From the NCBI GenBank assembly GCA_011365055.1, contig RDOG01000015.1, positions 38,203 to 102,202 of the forward strand: a DNA stretch of 64,000 nucleotides, read 5' to 3'. How positions within the stretch are numbered: position 1 is the first letter of the stretch; each line of letters begins with the position of its first letter. The notes below the pieces were generated by a model. The model ran no database searches. It worked only from the letters and a program-made list of their open reading frames with translations, and had not been told where the DNA came from. This DNA comes from Promethearchaeota archaeon (GTDB lineage: Archaea > Asgardarchaeota > Lokiarchaeia > Helarchaeales > RDOG01). Positions 18,804 to 28,292 of the stretch are shown here, piece after piece. The position numbers and the translations under genes are program-made.

Positions 18804-19840
18804 TCTTTTTTCTTCCCACACCGTTTAATTCCTTCATTTAATAAACGAATTATATATTTATTATATTCATATCCTGCAGCTTTTGCTGCTTTAATCATTG
18901 AATGATTTACTTCAGGCGAATATGACATGCCCGGTAATGGATTTATTTCCAAAATGTATGGATCATCATTTTTATTTAATCTTAGGTCTACTCTACCAAA
19001 ATCCCTACACCCAATTGCTTTATAAGCCCTCAAAGCCATTTCTTTCAATTTTTTTTCCTGATTTTTTGTTATTTTAGCAGGACAAACTGTTGAATTTGGA
19101 TCATCCCAAATAGTTTTCACTTCATATGAACAAAAAGCTCTTGCTTCTTTTGGAATTGTATCAAAACTAATTTCAACTGGAGGCAAAATCTCGTAAGGTT
19201 CTGAATTACCAATTACAGTAACAGTAAATTCTCTACCATCTATAAATTCTTCAACAATCAGCGGTTGAGAATATTGTTCCAACCTTTTTTTTACTATATT
19301 TTTTAATTGGTCAATATTTTCAACATAAGAGTCATTAAATATTCCCTTTGAAGTTCCTTCATGCGCAGGTTTAACAATTAAAGGATAATTTAAGTCCAAA
19401 CCTTCAATTTCCTCTAATTTTGTCAAAATTTTAAATTTTGCTGTCAGTACACCGCTTTCCATCCATATCTTCTTGGCACTGGGTTTATCTAATCCTAATG
19501 CTAAAGTTAAAGGATCAGAGCCGACATACGGGATATTTAAGAACTCAAAAATACCAGGAAAGATTGCTTCTCTACCTTCACTATTTTGCGTTCCTTCTGC
19601 TATATTAAAAATAATATCAACATTATGTTGTAATAATTTTGATAAAAGATCCTTATTTGCTTCTATAGGGATGACTTTATGTCCAGTACTCTCCAAAGCA
19701 GAAATAATATGATTAATAGTATCTTCAGAATCAAACTCGGCGTACTTATCTTTCTCCTCGCCAGAATCCGGAGCCTTCTCAATATTATAAGTAAAACCAA
19801 CTACCACTGGGCCTAACTGACTATTTCTATTGCTTAACAT
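18800..19840 (-). CDS. D-Ala-D-Ala-ligase-like ATP-grasp enzyme
   Basis: 346 residues, the normal Ddl length. N-terminal N-I-A-E-G-T motif, L-D-K-P-S-A-K-K, the ATP lid and lysines (P-L-I-V-K-P-A-H-E-G-T-S-K-G), V-E-E-F-I-D-G-R-E-F-T-V, D-L-R-L-N (metal) and L-E-I-N-P-L-P-G-M-S (metal and transition state) are all present, so it should be an active carboxylate-amine ligase. Asgard archaea make no peptidoglycan, so a cell-wall role is unlikely. In this operon it could join beta-lysine or another amino acid into a dipeptide. ATG start, first gene of a four-gene operon with ATGA coupling to kamA. Confidence 0.8.
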   Translation of the reverse strand: MLSNRNSQLGPVVVGFTYNIEKAPDSGEEKDKYAEFDSEDTINHIISALESTGHKVIPIEANKDLLSKLLQHNVDIIFNIAEGTQNSEGREAIFPGIFEFLNIPYVGSDPLTLALGLDKPSAKKIWMESGVLTAKFKILTKLEEIEGLDLNYPLIVKPAHEGTSKGIFNDSYVENIDQLKNIVKKRLEQYSQPLIVEEFIDGREFTVTVIGNSEPYEILPPVEISFDTIPKEARAFCSYEVKTIWDDPNSTVCPAKITKNQEKKLKEMALRAYKAIGCRDFGRVDLRLNKNDDPYILEINPLPGMSYSPEVNHSMIKAAKAAGYEYNKYIIRLLNEGIKRCGKKKE

Positions 19841-20055
19841 TTTATCTAGGAACGGTTCATAGGTGTTATTTTATTTTAATACAAATCAAATTTAGATATT
19901 TTATTAATACTTGTTATATTGAGACATTTATTCTTGATAATTTAAAATATATGAAATTAATATTGATAAGAAAAATTGATGGTTAAGACTAGTGACCAAA
20001 TTTAAATAATACTATAATCATAAAAGATCAAAAAAAACTGTTGATTAATTTAAAA

Positions 20056-20736
20056 ATGAACGACAAAAAGAAGGAATTAATCACTACAACAGAAAAAAAT
20101 AAGGATTTTAAGAATGAAATCCTAAAAATTTTAAGAGGGAATCAATTATCAACTCGTGAAATAAGCGAGGAACTTGGTGCCACGTACGGTACAACTTTAA
20201 AATATTTAGAGATTTTAAATGCTAGTTTAATGATTGAAAATAAAATTTTTGGAAAAACAAAAGTCTGGACAATTAAAAAAATTAATCCATTAGAACTTGA
20301 TCAAAATTCGCTCCTTTTTATTATATTAAAAAATTCTAATCAAAATAATAAAAATAATGATCAATTAATTGAAATTTTAAATACATTTTATTCAAAAGCT
20401 TTTAGAACTATAAAGTCTGAATTTAAAAATTTAGGAATGATCGAAGCAATTAAAAGATATATTGAAATTCTTAAGGATTCAAAATGGAAAGAAATAAATG
20501 ATTTCGAAATAAACGGGGTAAATGATAGCATAAATATTAAAATAAAAGAATGTAAATATAAATTTGGTTGCTGTTATAACATAAAAAAAGATAATATCCC
20601 TATTTTTTGCATACAAAGTTATGGTTTTCTTTCTCTTTTTAAAAATGTTTTAAATAAAAATATAAATTTTGATTTAATCCACTTTGGACTTTCCCCAAAT
20701 TATTGTACGATTTCATTTAAAAATCAGGATAAATGA
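20056..20736 (+). CDS. Winged-helix transcriptional regulator with C-terminal ligand-like domain
   Basis: About 226 residues. Residues 20-75 form an ArsR/MarR-like helix-turn-helix (I-L-K-I-L-R-G-N-Q-L-S-T-R-E-I-S-E-E-L-G followed by K-Y-L-E-I-L), with a wing at K-I-F-G-K-T-K-V-W. The C-terminal part has cysteines F-G-C-C-Y-N and P-I-F-C-I-Q-S-Y-G-F that could form a small sensor domain, reminiscent of V4R-type domains but not certain. The ATG at 20056 is chosen over an in-frame TTG at 20041. It is divergent from the lysine-aminomutase operon, 200 bp away, and could control it; this is inference. Confidence 0.65.
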   Translation: MNDKKKELITTTEKNKDFKNEILKILRGNQLSTREISEELGATYGTTLKYLEILNASLMIENKIFGKTKVWTIKKINPLELDQNSLLFIILKNSNQNNKNNDQLIEILNTFYSKAFRTIKSEFKNLGMIEAIKRYIEILKDSKWKEINDFEINGVNDSINIKIKECKYKFGCCYNIKKDNIPIFCIQSYGFLSLFKNVLNKNINFDLIHFGLSPNYCTISFKNQDK

Positions 20737-20824
20737 GTTCACCAAAAAATATTTTATCTTAAAATGAATGTTCCATATCGAAGCATATATTTTAATTAAA
20801 TCAAATATCATGAGATTGATCAAA

Positions 20825-21493
20825 ATGGTTTTTTCGAGAGAATTAACGAATGAAGAGAAACAAATCATTCTTAAATTAGAAAAATTTGTACGAAAAGCTC
20901 ATGCCCAAAGTGACAGCCATGATTACGCCCATGTACTAACAGTATGCGACAATTCAATAAAAATTGGAAAAGAAATTGAAGATCTTGCAGATCCCTTTGT
21001 TTGTATATGTGGTTCTTTACTCCATGATATTGGAAAAACCGATAATACATTTTCTCACATTCATGGGTTGTTTGGAAGTTCTATTGCTGAAGAGTTTTTA
21101 GATGGATTATTAATTAAAAAAGATACAACCGATGCAATTTGCCGTGTAATTGTCCGTCATACTCCTACATCAATGATCCCTCCCGAAACGACAGAAGAAA
21201 AAATAGTATTTGATGCTGATTGTCTAGATCGTCTTGGATTAATGGGTCTGATTAGAGGATTTCTTGGAAAAGAGGGAAGCATGGACAAAATTTTGACGAC
21301 ATACATGGAAAGACGTCTAAAAGATTATGAAAAATTAAATTTCAAAGTAAGTAAAGACATGGGTGATTGGAAACAACAAGAACTTGAAGGATTTGTTATG
21401 TTTCTTCAAAAAAGATTGGATGATAGGCTATCCTCAATTGAAGATTTATTTGAAAAAGAAGGAATTGTCTCTAAAAAAGTAAAAAAGAAATAA
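20825..21493 (+). CDS. HD-domain phosphohydrolase
   Basis: About 222 residues from the ATG at 20825; in-frame ATGs at 20810 and 20768 would only add a non-conserved extension. HD motifs: H-D-Y-A-H-V near residue 33, L-L-H-D-I-G-K near residue 68, and D-A-D-C-L-D-R later, all ligands of the metal pair in HD-superfamily phosphohydrolases of the YedJ/COG1418 type. The substrate is probably a nucleotide or phosphate ester but is not known. A paralogue with the same layout lies at 25846-26442. Confidence 0.75.
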   Translation: MVFSRELTNEEKQIILKLEKFVRKAHAQSDSHDYAHVLTVCDNSIKIGKEIEDLADPFVCICGSLLHDIGKTDNTFSHIHGLFGSSIAEEFLDGLLIKKDTTDAICRVIVRHTPTSMIPPETTEEKIVFDADCLDRLGLMGLIRGFLGKEGSMDKILTTYMERRLKDYEKLNFKVSKDMGDWKQQELEGFVMFLQKRLDDRLSSIEDLFEKEGIVSKKVKKK

Positions 21494-21748
21494 GATGGAA
21501 CTTAAGAATCTATTTTTAAAATGTAATGAAAAATTAACTTAAGTAAGAAATAAAAACTGTTAATAAAAATTGAAACGCATTTTAAATTATCCAAAATAAT
21601 AATAGAATTAAATTTTTTATCTTTCTTTTTAACTCATTATAGGTTTTCAAATCTCAGAATAAAATTAATCGCTTGTAAAATTTATAAGACATGTCTTATT
21701 TTTATATGTATTTGAGTATTCAATTTCAATAAGGATCAAGGTATTAAA

Positions 21749-23182
21749 ATGAATATAGATTTAGTGCTCAAGGATTTTCAAATATATATAAAAAAAAATA
21801 GAAAGCGCTATCTTGAATTTCTTAAAGATTTAATTAAAATCCCATCAATTTCTGCTTATGGTGATCCTGATCCCCTTTATGAGATTGTAAATTTTATTAA
21901 TATTAAATTACAGAAGAATGTAATAACCACTTCTATCCTTGATCAATATGATGCAAATTATCCTTTGCTCATAGGAGAGAAAAATGTAATATCTCAGAAC
22001 GAATTAAAGAAACCCGTCCTTTTTATGGCACATTTGGATGTTCAACCTCCTGGTGATGAAGAAAAATGGACTAAAGTAAGTGATCCATTTGACCCTATCG
22101 AGGAAAATGATAATTTATATGGACGTGGTAGTGTTGATACAAAGACACAAGTTGCAGCCGAAATAAGTGCAATTGATCTTTTAACAAAATTAAAGATTAA
22201 ATCTCGGCCATTACGATTTTTATATACGACTGATGAAGAAATAGGGTCTTCAAGATCAACTGTAAAATACTTTAACACATTATTAAAAGAAGATTCCTCC
22301 AAACTCAACTATTTTGGGGCAATAAATGGTGAAAATACCAATCAAAGGATTGTATTAGGGTGCAAAGGAATAGTTAAATGTAGATTTACTGCTAGAAATC
22401 CCTTAAGAAGAGCTCATTCTGGGCGATCAATGTTCCATGAATATCACCCTGTTCTAAATCTTTCTCAATTTTTAACAAAAATTCGAAAGAAAAGCAAAAT
22501 TTTATTGGATGAACTTAATTCTTTTGCACCAAAAATTCGAATTATTAAAGATGATGTTGATTATTTTGACGAATTGTCTAAATATCCCGATGAAATAATT
22601 CTTTCCTTAAAAGGATTGAAGATAGCATTGGGAGAAAAATTATGGGATCATCTGATATCAACAGGTAATTGGAATCCTGAATCAATAGGTAGAAAATTTG
22701 CATCAATAAGCTTCAATCCCGGTAATTTTATATCTGGAAGTTTAGACAGTCAAACTATAGTTCCTGATGATGCAATATCAGATGTTGATATACGTCTACC
22801 TCCTAATATAAAGCCGAAAGAAGTTATTGAAAAGTTAAAAATAATTCTTAAAGAACAAAAAAACATTGAGATGAAAGTCATCATGCCTCCTTCTCCTGAA
22901 GTTGATACTTTCTTTCAAGGTGCATTTACTTCACCAACTCATCCCTTTATAAAGAATTTTTTTGAAATATGTAACCACGTTTATGAAGAACCCAGAGTTA
23001 TCATGCCTTTCTCAACAGGAACAAGCGATGATAGATTTCTTGAACAATTGGGTATTGCACACTTGAAATTTGGTTCAATAGGCAGAAATAATCATGGATT
23101 CGATGAATATGTCTATTTACCAAGTTATTTTAATTTAATTAAGGTTTATGCTCTCATGATGATGGAATTTAGTAACTCATAA
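21749..23182 (+). CDS. M20-family metallopeptidase (ArgE/DapE/carnosinase type)
   Basis: 477 residues. The metal ligands are visible: A-H-L-D-V-Q-P-P-G (about residue 95), G-R-G-S-V-D-T-K (about 125), the catalytic pair D-E-E-I-G-S-S (about 165), and the C-terminal H in N-N-H-G-F-D-E-Y. The central lid-like dimerisation domain is present. Members remove N-acyl groups or cleave dipeptides; the exact substrate cannot be read. ATG start; the upstream 250 bp is AT-rich with no gene. Convergent with the ATP-grasp gene, 8 bp between ends. A dipeptidase close to dipeptide-ligase-like genes is suggestive. Confidence 0.85.
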   Translation: MNIDLVLKDFQIYIKKNRKRYLEFLKDLIKIPSISAYGDPDPLYEIVNFINIKLQKNVITTSILDQYDANYPLLIGEKNVISQNELKKPVLFMAHLDVQPPGDEEKWTKVSDPFDPIEENDNLYGRGSVDTKTQVAAEISAIDLLTKLKIKSRPLRFLYTTDEEIGSSRSTVKYFNTLLKEDSSKLNYFGAINGENTNQRIVLGCKGIVKCRFTARNPLRRAHSGRSMFHEYHPVLNLSQFLTKIRKKSKILLDELNSFAPKIRIIKDDVDYFDELSKYPDEIILSLKGLKIALGEKLWDHLISTGNWNPESIGRKFASISFNPGNFISGSLDSQTIVPDDAISDVDIRLPPNIKPKEVIEKLKIILKEQKNIEMKVIMPPSPEVDTFFQGAFTSPTHPFIKNFFEICNHVYEEPRVIMPFSTGTSDDRFLEQLGIAHLKFGSIGRNNHGFDEYVYLPSYFNLIKVYALMMMEFSNS

Positions 23183-23190
23183 AAAAAATA

Positions 23191-24567
23191 TTAATTGAAA
23201 ATAAATTTATTCCATTCCTTAAATTTTAAGATTTCATAATGCTTTTCAGATGAGATCTGAAAGAGGTGACAAGCAGAGCAAAACATATCAACAAGATCTT
23301 CTTCATTTAATTCTAACATTTTAAGATTTTCTGGTGAAAATGCAATTGCTCGATTAATATCAACACCCCAATCCCCACAAATATTCACAACGAATTCATC
23401 TTTATTGAATTCACCTGTATAAGGTGCTCTAGCTATTCTTCCATTACCTCCTACTGGAAATAAATGCCCTTCTTGCTGAACAACATAAATACGGATGTCG
23501 AATGTTCGTTTGGTATTATTGAAATTAATAAGCGAGAATTTTGCCATTTCTTGAATGGTATATGGAAATGGATTTCTTCTGGGATCAAACTTGTCATAAA
23601 AATCCTTAATCGAATTTCCCATAATTTTTTTAGCTTGTTCTATTGTATGGTTATGACGAATAGCTTGTATTCCCGCCCCACCGGAACCTCCAAACGGTTT
23701 TATAACAAAATTATGTTTATTTTCTTTTAATAAATCGTTTAAAATATTTTCTAATTGAAAAGGATCTGCTACTTTACAAAATCTTAAAGGATGGATTCGA
23801 TATTCTTCTAAAATATCTTTGCCAATCATTCCTGCAAGATACGTATTAGCTTTATCATCTGTTATGTGATAGATGGTGTTAATAATTCTTGTTTTAACTT
23901 GGTTCCAATCGTGCTTTATATACGCTCCCACTATTGGAAATCTTCTAACTACTCCATCTCCAATAAGAATATGAATTTTTTTATCTTTAAAAGCGACATA
24001 TTGGTTTTTGTAAGATAAGACATCTAATAAATTATTATAATTCGAAATTATTATGGTTAAATCATCTTCTTCCTCTTTATTTGGGAGGTAACTAAACGAA
24101 TTGTAAATACCGACTCGATATCCTTCAACTTCGTATCTCTGTTTTAAAAATTCAGCTAACATAATTTTTTCTTGGAATAAATCGTCATTTGGCAATGTTC
24201 CAATGAGAACCCTAATTGGCTCTTCACCAATTACTTCATCAACAGCGTTTTTATAAGCTAGGAAAATCATCTCGATTTGATCAGTTCCAGTTGATAAGAA
24301 ACCTCTAGATGATCCACCATTCGCTTCAAGTATCACGAATTTACGCCTACCATCATATTCTGTAACCATAAAATCAACGGAACCGACATAGAATAATTCC
24401 TTATTTGATAATTTAGGCCAGCTTCCCAATTTATCCAAAGCTTGCCTTCTAATGTTACGAATAAATTTACTAGCTTGTTTTTGTCGAATCGGTGTAAGGG
24501 AAATGAAATTTTTATTAAAATAACGTGATATGTAAACTAAACTATCCTCATCAAATTTGAAACTCAA
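23191..24567 (-). CDS. ATP-grasp domain protein of unknown substrate
   Basis: 458 residues. The C-terminal half has ATP-grasp features: F-V-I-K-P-F-G-G-S-G-G-A-G-I (nucleotide-binding lysine and glycine loop), Y-T-I-Q-E-M-A-K, and D-I-R-I-Y-V-V, with G-G-N-G-R-I-A-R near the end. The N-terminal 200 residues include D-F-M-V-T-E-Y...I-L-E-A-N-G-G, another carboxylate-binding-like segment. It resembles glutathionylspermidine/YheC-like ligases in order of motifs but no family is certain. It lies just downstream of the RtcB-like operon on the same strand (50 bp gap) and may belong to it. Confidence 0.65.
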   Translation of the reverse strand: MSFKFDEDSLVYISRYFNKNFISLTPIRQKQASKFIRNIRRQALDKLGSWPKLSNKELFYVGSVDFMVTEYDGRRKFVILEANGGSSRGFLSTGTDQIEMIFLAYKNAVDEVIGEEPIRVLIGTLPNDDLFQEKIMLAEFLKQRYEVEGYRVGIYNSFSYLPNKEEEDDLTIIISNYNNLLDVLSYKNQYVAFKDKKIHILIGDGVVRRFPIVGAYIKHDWNQVKTRIINTIYHITDDKANTYLAGMIGKDILEEYRIHPLRFCKVADPFQLENILNDLLKENKHNFVIKPFGGSGGAGIQAIRHNHTIEQAKKIMGNSIKDFYDKFDPRRNPFPYTIQEMAKFSLINFNNTKRTFDIRIYVVQQEGHLFPVGGNGRIARAPYTGEFNKDEFVVNICGDWGVDINRAIAFSPENLKMLELNEEDLVDMFCSACHLFQISSEKHYEILKFKEWNKFIFN

Positions 24568-24617
24568 TTAATCCACTTCATGTAATTTTGTAATTTTTCA
24601 TATAATAAAAATAAAAT

Positions 24618-25829
24618 TTAGATTTTTAATACGTAATGGGGAATTAATCGCGCAAATATCTCTCCAAATCCCAATTCAACAGTTCTTAAAACTACTCCTT
24701 TTCCTCTATAATCAAATTCCATATCCCTAACATCTGAACAAATTTTATTCCCAACATCAGACTGCATGTCTAAAATGAAATATCGTTGTCCTTTTATTTC
24801 AATAACTTCAAGAACTGAAATAAAATCTTTGAATGTATATCCTCCTCCATGAGGTAATATATTTGCGTTTTTTAAACGGTCTAATACTCCTAATTTCTCG
24901 GCTCGTTTTTCAAATCCCAATAATTCAATTATTTCCTCATCTAGATTGGGTAAACCTTTCATTAAAAACGCCGGTAAATCTGCCCTCAACGCAATAGGAT
25001 ATATCAAATTATTATCTGTTATTATTTCTTGGCATCCCAATAGAATTTCATTATAATTTAATAATCCTTGATGATTTACATCAGAAATTAATTCATAATC
25101 TCCGAATATCTCTTTTGCAAACAGTTCTCTTTTTTTATGTGAGAATTTCTCTGCATAACGATAAAAATTTAAATATTCATCAGCATCTGAATCAATAAGA
25201 ACGTGAAACCTCCCAAATTTTGTATCGAAAATTTCGGCTTTTTCCCTTAATGTTTTACTTTTATCAAAATACAATCCTAATCCTTTTTCTGTCTCTTCAC
25301 GTAATTCAGCAACGGAACCATGCATAATAAATGCATAATTAGGTAATTTTACTTCTAAAGATCTCTTTACCACTTTAAAAACATCAATAAAATGATTTCC
25401 TTTATACAAATCCCAATCCAATTTGATATTATCAATATAAGTTTCTTTTTTAATGTCGTGTATTCGTTCAATCAAATGACCAGGTTCTGGTAATTCCTCT
25501 AATCCTCCTATTAGCATTCCACATGCATTTGGTTTTGTATCTAATATTATAATTTTATCATTTCCCGATCCCCAAGTCAGTTTACCTCCATATCCAAATC
25601 CTGCTTTCCAACGAGTAACATTTCTTGATATAGTTTCATCGGGTGTAGTAATAAACGTTGCATCAGGCTCTAAACCATAATGTTCTTGTGTTAAGTGTAA
25701 TTTTGCTAATCCATATTTCATATTTTCTCTTGCTAAGTAAGCTGCTCCATCCCCCAATCCCGTCGAAAAATAATGACGATTAGCTCGTTTTAGAAGCGCT
25801 TTTTTGTCAAAACTATTTAATTCTACCAT
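24618..25829 (-). CDS. Divergent RtcB-like RNA ligase family protein
   Basis: About 403 residues. No close match recalled, but the order of metal-site motifs follows RtcB: P-N-A-C-G-M (RtcB D-x-G-C-G-M), K-G-N-H-F-I-D-V (RtcB G-G-N-H-F-I-E), F-I-M-H-G-S (RtcB H-S-G-S-R-G), Y-A-E-K-F-S-H-K-K-R-E-L-F then D-V-N-H-Q-G (RtcB Y-A..N-R..D-V-x-H-N) and L-P-H-G-G-G-Y (RtcB guanylated His in H-G-A-G-R). The Asp of D-x-x-C and the Arg after H-G-A-G are not obvious, so activity may differ. RtcB joins 2',3'-cyclic phosphate/3'-phosphate to 5'-OH RNA ends using GTP and Mn. ATG 25829 chosen over TTG 25838. Neighbours: HD protein 16 bp upstream and a double phosphoesterase. Confidence 0.6.
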   Translation of the reverse strand: MVELNSFDKKALLKRANRHYFSTGLGDGAAYLARENMKYGLAKLHLTQEHYGLEPDATFITTPDETISRNVTRWKAGFGYGGKLTWGSGNDKIIILDTKPNACGMLIGGLEELPEPGHLIERIHDIKKETYIDNIKLDWDLYKGNHFIDVFKVVKRSLEVKLPNYAFIMHGSVAELREETEKGLGLYFDKSKTLREKAEIFDTKFGRFHVLIDSDADEYLNFYRYAEKFSHKKRELFAKEIFGDYELISDVNHQGLLNYNEILLGCQEIITDNNLIYPIALRADLPAFLMKGLPNLDEEIIELLGFEKRAEKLGVLDRLKNANILPHGGGYTFKDFISVLEVIEIKGQRYFILDMQSDVGNKICSDVRDMEFDYRGKGVVLRTVELGFGEIFARLIPHYVLKI

Positions 25830-25845
25830 TTTTTTCAAACTCTAA

Positions 25846-26442
25846 TTACTCAAATAATTTTAATTGTATTTTTAATTGATTTAAATAAGTTTTAATAATT
25901 GTTTCATTATCTGTAACAAATTTTTTTGCTACGTCACTATAAAAATTTTTAATCTCACTCATTCGCCATTCTAATTTTTTTATCATACAATCAAATTCTT
26001 TATTCATTAAAGCGCAAGATAATAAAGCTCGCATTAATCCAATCGGACCAAAAAGATCCATTCCATCAGCATCATAAACTATTTTAGCTTCAAGAGAAAG
26101 TGGTTTAGATCCAGAAAATTGTCTGCTATGAGTCAGTATGCTTTGTGAAATCTTATTTATTTTTTCCTGTTCCACATTTTTAGATTTTAAAAAGTCTTGA
26201 GCCATTTCTGCACTTATCTGATTATGATTTTGGCGATTAATTTTATGACCAATATCGTGTAATAATATCGAATTTTTAATGATTATCCAATCCCCTTTTA
26301 ACTCTTCATTTATTAAACTTGCATATTTTAAAACTCTTCTAACATGAGGCCATCCATGCAAGATATCATCAGTCATATTTTTTTTTGCAAATTCCTCTAT
26401 TTCAGATGATAAACTTTCTAAAACATTCATATTTATTTTCAC
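25846..26442 (-). CDS. HD-domain phosphohydrolase
   Basis: 198 residues. Metal-binding HD motifs: H-G-W-P-H-V-R-R-V (about residue 24), L-L-H-D-I-G-H (about 61), H-S-R and D-A-D-G-M-D. Same family and layout as the HD protein at 20825. Its ATG overlaps the stop of the upstream metallophosphoesterase gene as ATGA (4 bp), so the two are translationally coupled. In this operon it could act on a nucleotide or RNA end, but the substrate is not evident. Confidence 0.75.
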   Translation of the reverse strand: MKINMNVLESLSSEIEEFAKKNMTDDILHGWPHVRRVLKYASLINEELKGDWIIIKNSILLHDIGHKINRQNHNQISAEMAQDFLKSKNVEQEKINKISQSILTHSRQFSGSKPLSLEAKIVYDADGMDLFGPIGLMRALLSCALMNKEFDCMIKKLEWRMSEIKNFYSDVAKKFVTDNETIIKTYLNQLKIQLKLFE

Positions 26443-28058
26443 TGATTAATATTTATCCAATATGTTCCAATTATGTCTGACTCATTTGATTCCACGATAA
26501 TTCTCTCAATTTCTACAAATCCATCATCATAACAATTTATTATATTGTAAGTATTCCCATTTAAATCCAAGTATTCATTTGAAGATAACGTCCCACATGT
26601 TGATAAAATGGTATCCTCGACTTGAAATGTAAATGAAATATGATCATGTCCAGAAAGAATAAAATCAATTTTATTTTCTGGTTCAGTAAATGTTTTTAAT
26701 ACGTTTCCTGAATCTGTAAGAATTGTTTCAAATCTTGTTTTTGGATGTGGGATTAAATTATGATATAATGTCACAATATTTATTTTATTTTTTGGAAATC
26801 TAGTAAATAATTTCACAGTATCTCGAACGGTTCTTCTTCCTACACTTCCACTTTTTAACGATTTATCAATTGAATTTATCCCAATAACTCTAAATGTCTC
26901 ATTCTCAAAATAGGTATCTAAAGGCCCTATTATTTTTGGAAATAACTCCCACCCAATATTAATTAGATCCGTATCTCCTGGAATGATGATTTTAGGTTGA
27001 ATAATTTTATTTAATAACTTATTTGCTAGCTCAAATTCTTCTATATTATTAGAATTAGTCACATCACCAGAATGGATGACAATATCTGCTTTAAGGGCAT
27101 TAATTTGTTGAATTGCTTTATTATAAATATTTTCATCAAATGTATTCTTCGAAAAATGAGTATTTGCTATGTGAACAATTTTTAATTTCAAATCTTTTTT
27201 ATGAATGGGTGGATTGGGGTTAAATATTCTGTTAAAGTATCTTCCTCTTTTTATTTTTTCTCCATCCATTATTTTTTTTGTTGTGATAGTTATTGCTTTT
27301 TCAAAAATATCGATAATAGAATATGTAAACAATTCTCTATATCGAGTTTTACTTGATGAGAAATTTCCAGAATTAAAGATAATTAATTCACCATCTCCAT
27401 CTGTACATGAATAAACGTTCGAAATATGTCTATGTCCATTTATGACCAAGTCTATATTGGTATCCAAGATCATCTTCAGCCCATCTCCACCATCAATAAT
27501 CGCAGACCTCTCCCTTCCCGTCAAAGGAATGGGTAAAAGTTGGTGGTGAAAGCATAAAATTTTAATTTTGTCTTGATCAACTCCTGAAATTAGCTGTCTT
27601 GATTTTTCAATATTTCGCATCCCAATTTTTCCTGAATCAAGATCTGGAATTGAGCTATCAATACCTAAGACGTATATTTTTTTATCTTCGATTTCAAATG
27701 TTCTAGATTCAAAAAATTCTTCAAAAAGTAAATAGCCAACGTTTCTTGCATCATGATTTCCAGGAATTATAAAAAACTTTTCGTTAAGTATGGGTTCGAT
27801 GCAATCTAGTGCCATTTCATAATCTAAAAAAGTTCCTGATTGTGTAAGATCACCCAAATGTATGACATAATCTACTTTTTTAATTTTAGTAATTTCATCA
27901 ATACCTTTTTTAAAAACTAGCTTATTAAAGTCAGATCCATCAGTTATATGCGTATCAGAAATAATAACTATCCTTCTCGGTGTGCCCGTTGTCGGAATCT
28001 CGTCGATTCTCTTAATATATCGAGCATAATGTGGAAATAATTTTGTAGATATCTTCAT
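26439..28058 (-). CDS. Double calcineurin-like metallophosphoesterase; second domain degenerate
   Basis: 539 residues with two tandem domains. Domain 1 (about 28-265) has the full set I-S-D-T-H-I, H-L-G-D-L, P-G-N-H-D, F-H-H-Q and G-H-R-H. Domain 2 (about 285-535) has I-A-N-T-H-F, H-S-G-D-V, P-G-D-T-D and G-H-D-H: the first Asp is Asn and G-N-H-D has become G-D-T-D, so key metal ligands are missing and domain 2 is probably inactive or structural. No signal peptide, so cytosolic. First gene of the operon with the HD and RtcB-like genes. Substrates of this superfamily include cyclic nucleotides and 2',3'-cyclic phosphates. Confidence 0.8.
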   Translation of the reverse strand: MKISTKLFPHYARYIKRIDEIPTTGTPRRIVIISDTHITDGSDFNKLVFKKGIDEITKIKKVDYVIHLGDLTQSGTFLDYEMALDCIEPILNEKFFIIPGNHDARNVGYLLFEEFFESRTFEIEDKKIYVLGIDSSIPDLDSGKIGMRNIEKSRQLISGVDQDKIKILCFHHQLLPIPLTGRERSAIIDGGDGLKMILDTNIDLVINGHRHISNVYSCTDGDGELIIFNSGNFSSSKTRYRELFTYSIIDIFEKAITITTKKIMDGEKIKRGRYFNRIFNPNPPIHKKDLKLKIVHIANTHFSKNTFDENIYNKAIQQINALKADIVIHSGDVTNSNNIEEFELANKLLNKIIQPKIIIPGDTDLINIGWELFPKIIGPLDTYFENETFRVIGINSIDKSLKSGSVGRRTVRDTVKLFTRFPKNKINIVTLYHNLIPHPKTRFETILTDSGNVLKTFTEPENKIDFILSGHDHISFTFQVEDTILSTCGTLSSNEYLDLNGNTYNIINCYDDGFVEIERIIVESNESDIIGTYWININQ

Positions 28059-28292
28059 GGCTTTAGAATCATTTACTTTTTTTTAAAACTATTTTGATTA
28101 ACAAGATGGTTCTTTATAAATTTATTAGGTTTGTATCTATTATTTAAAATTTAGAATCTCTAATGAATTTTTAGGTTTAATTGAAGGTTTAATCAAATTA
28201 AGCACTTAAATAAACAGTTCTATGGGCTTGGTTTAATAATACTTTGAAATGAAAATCTCACGAATAAAAAATCACTAAATACTCATAATAAA

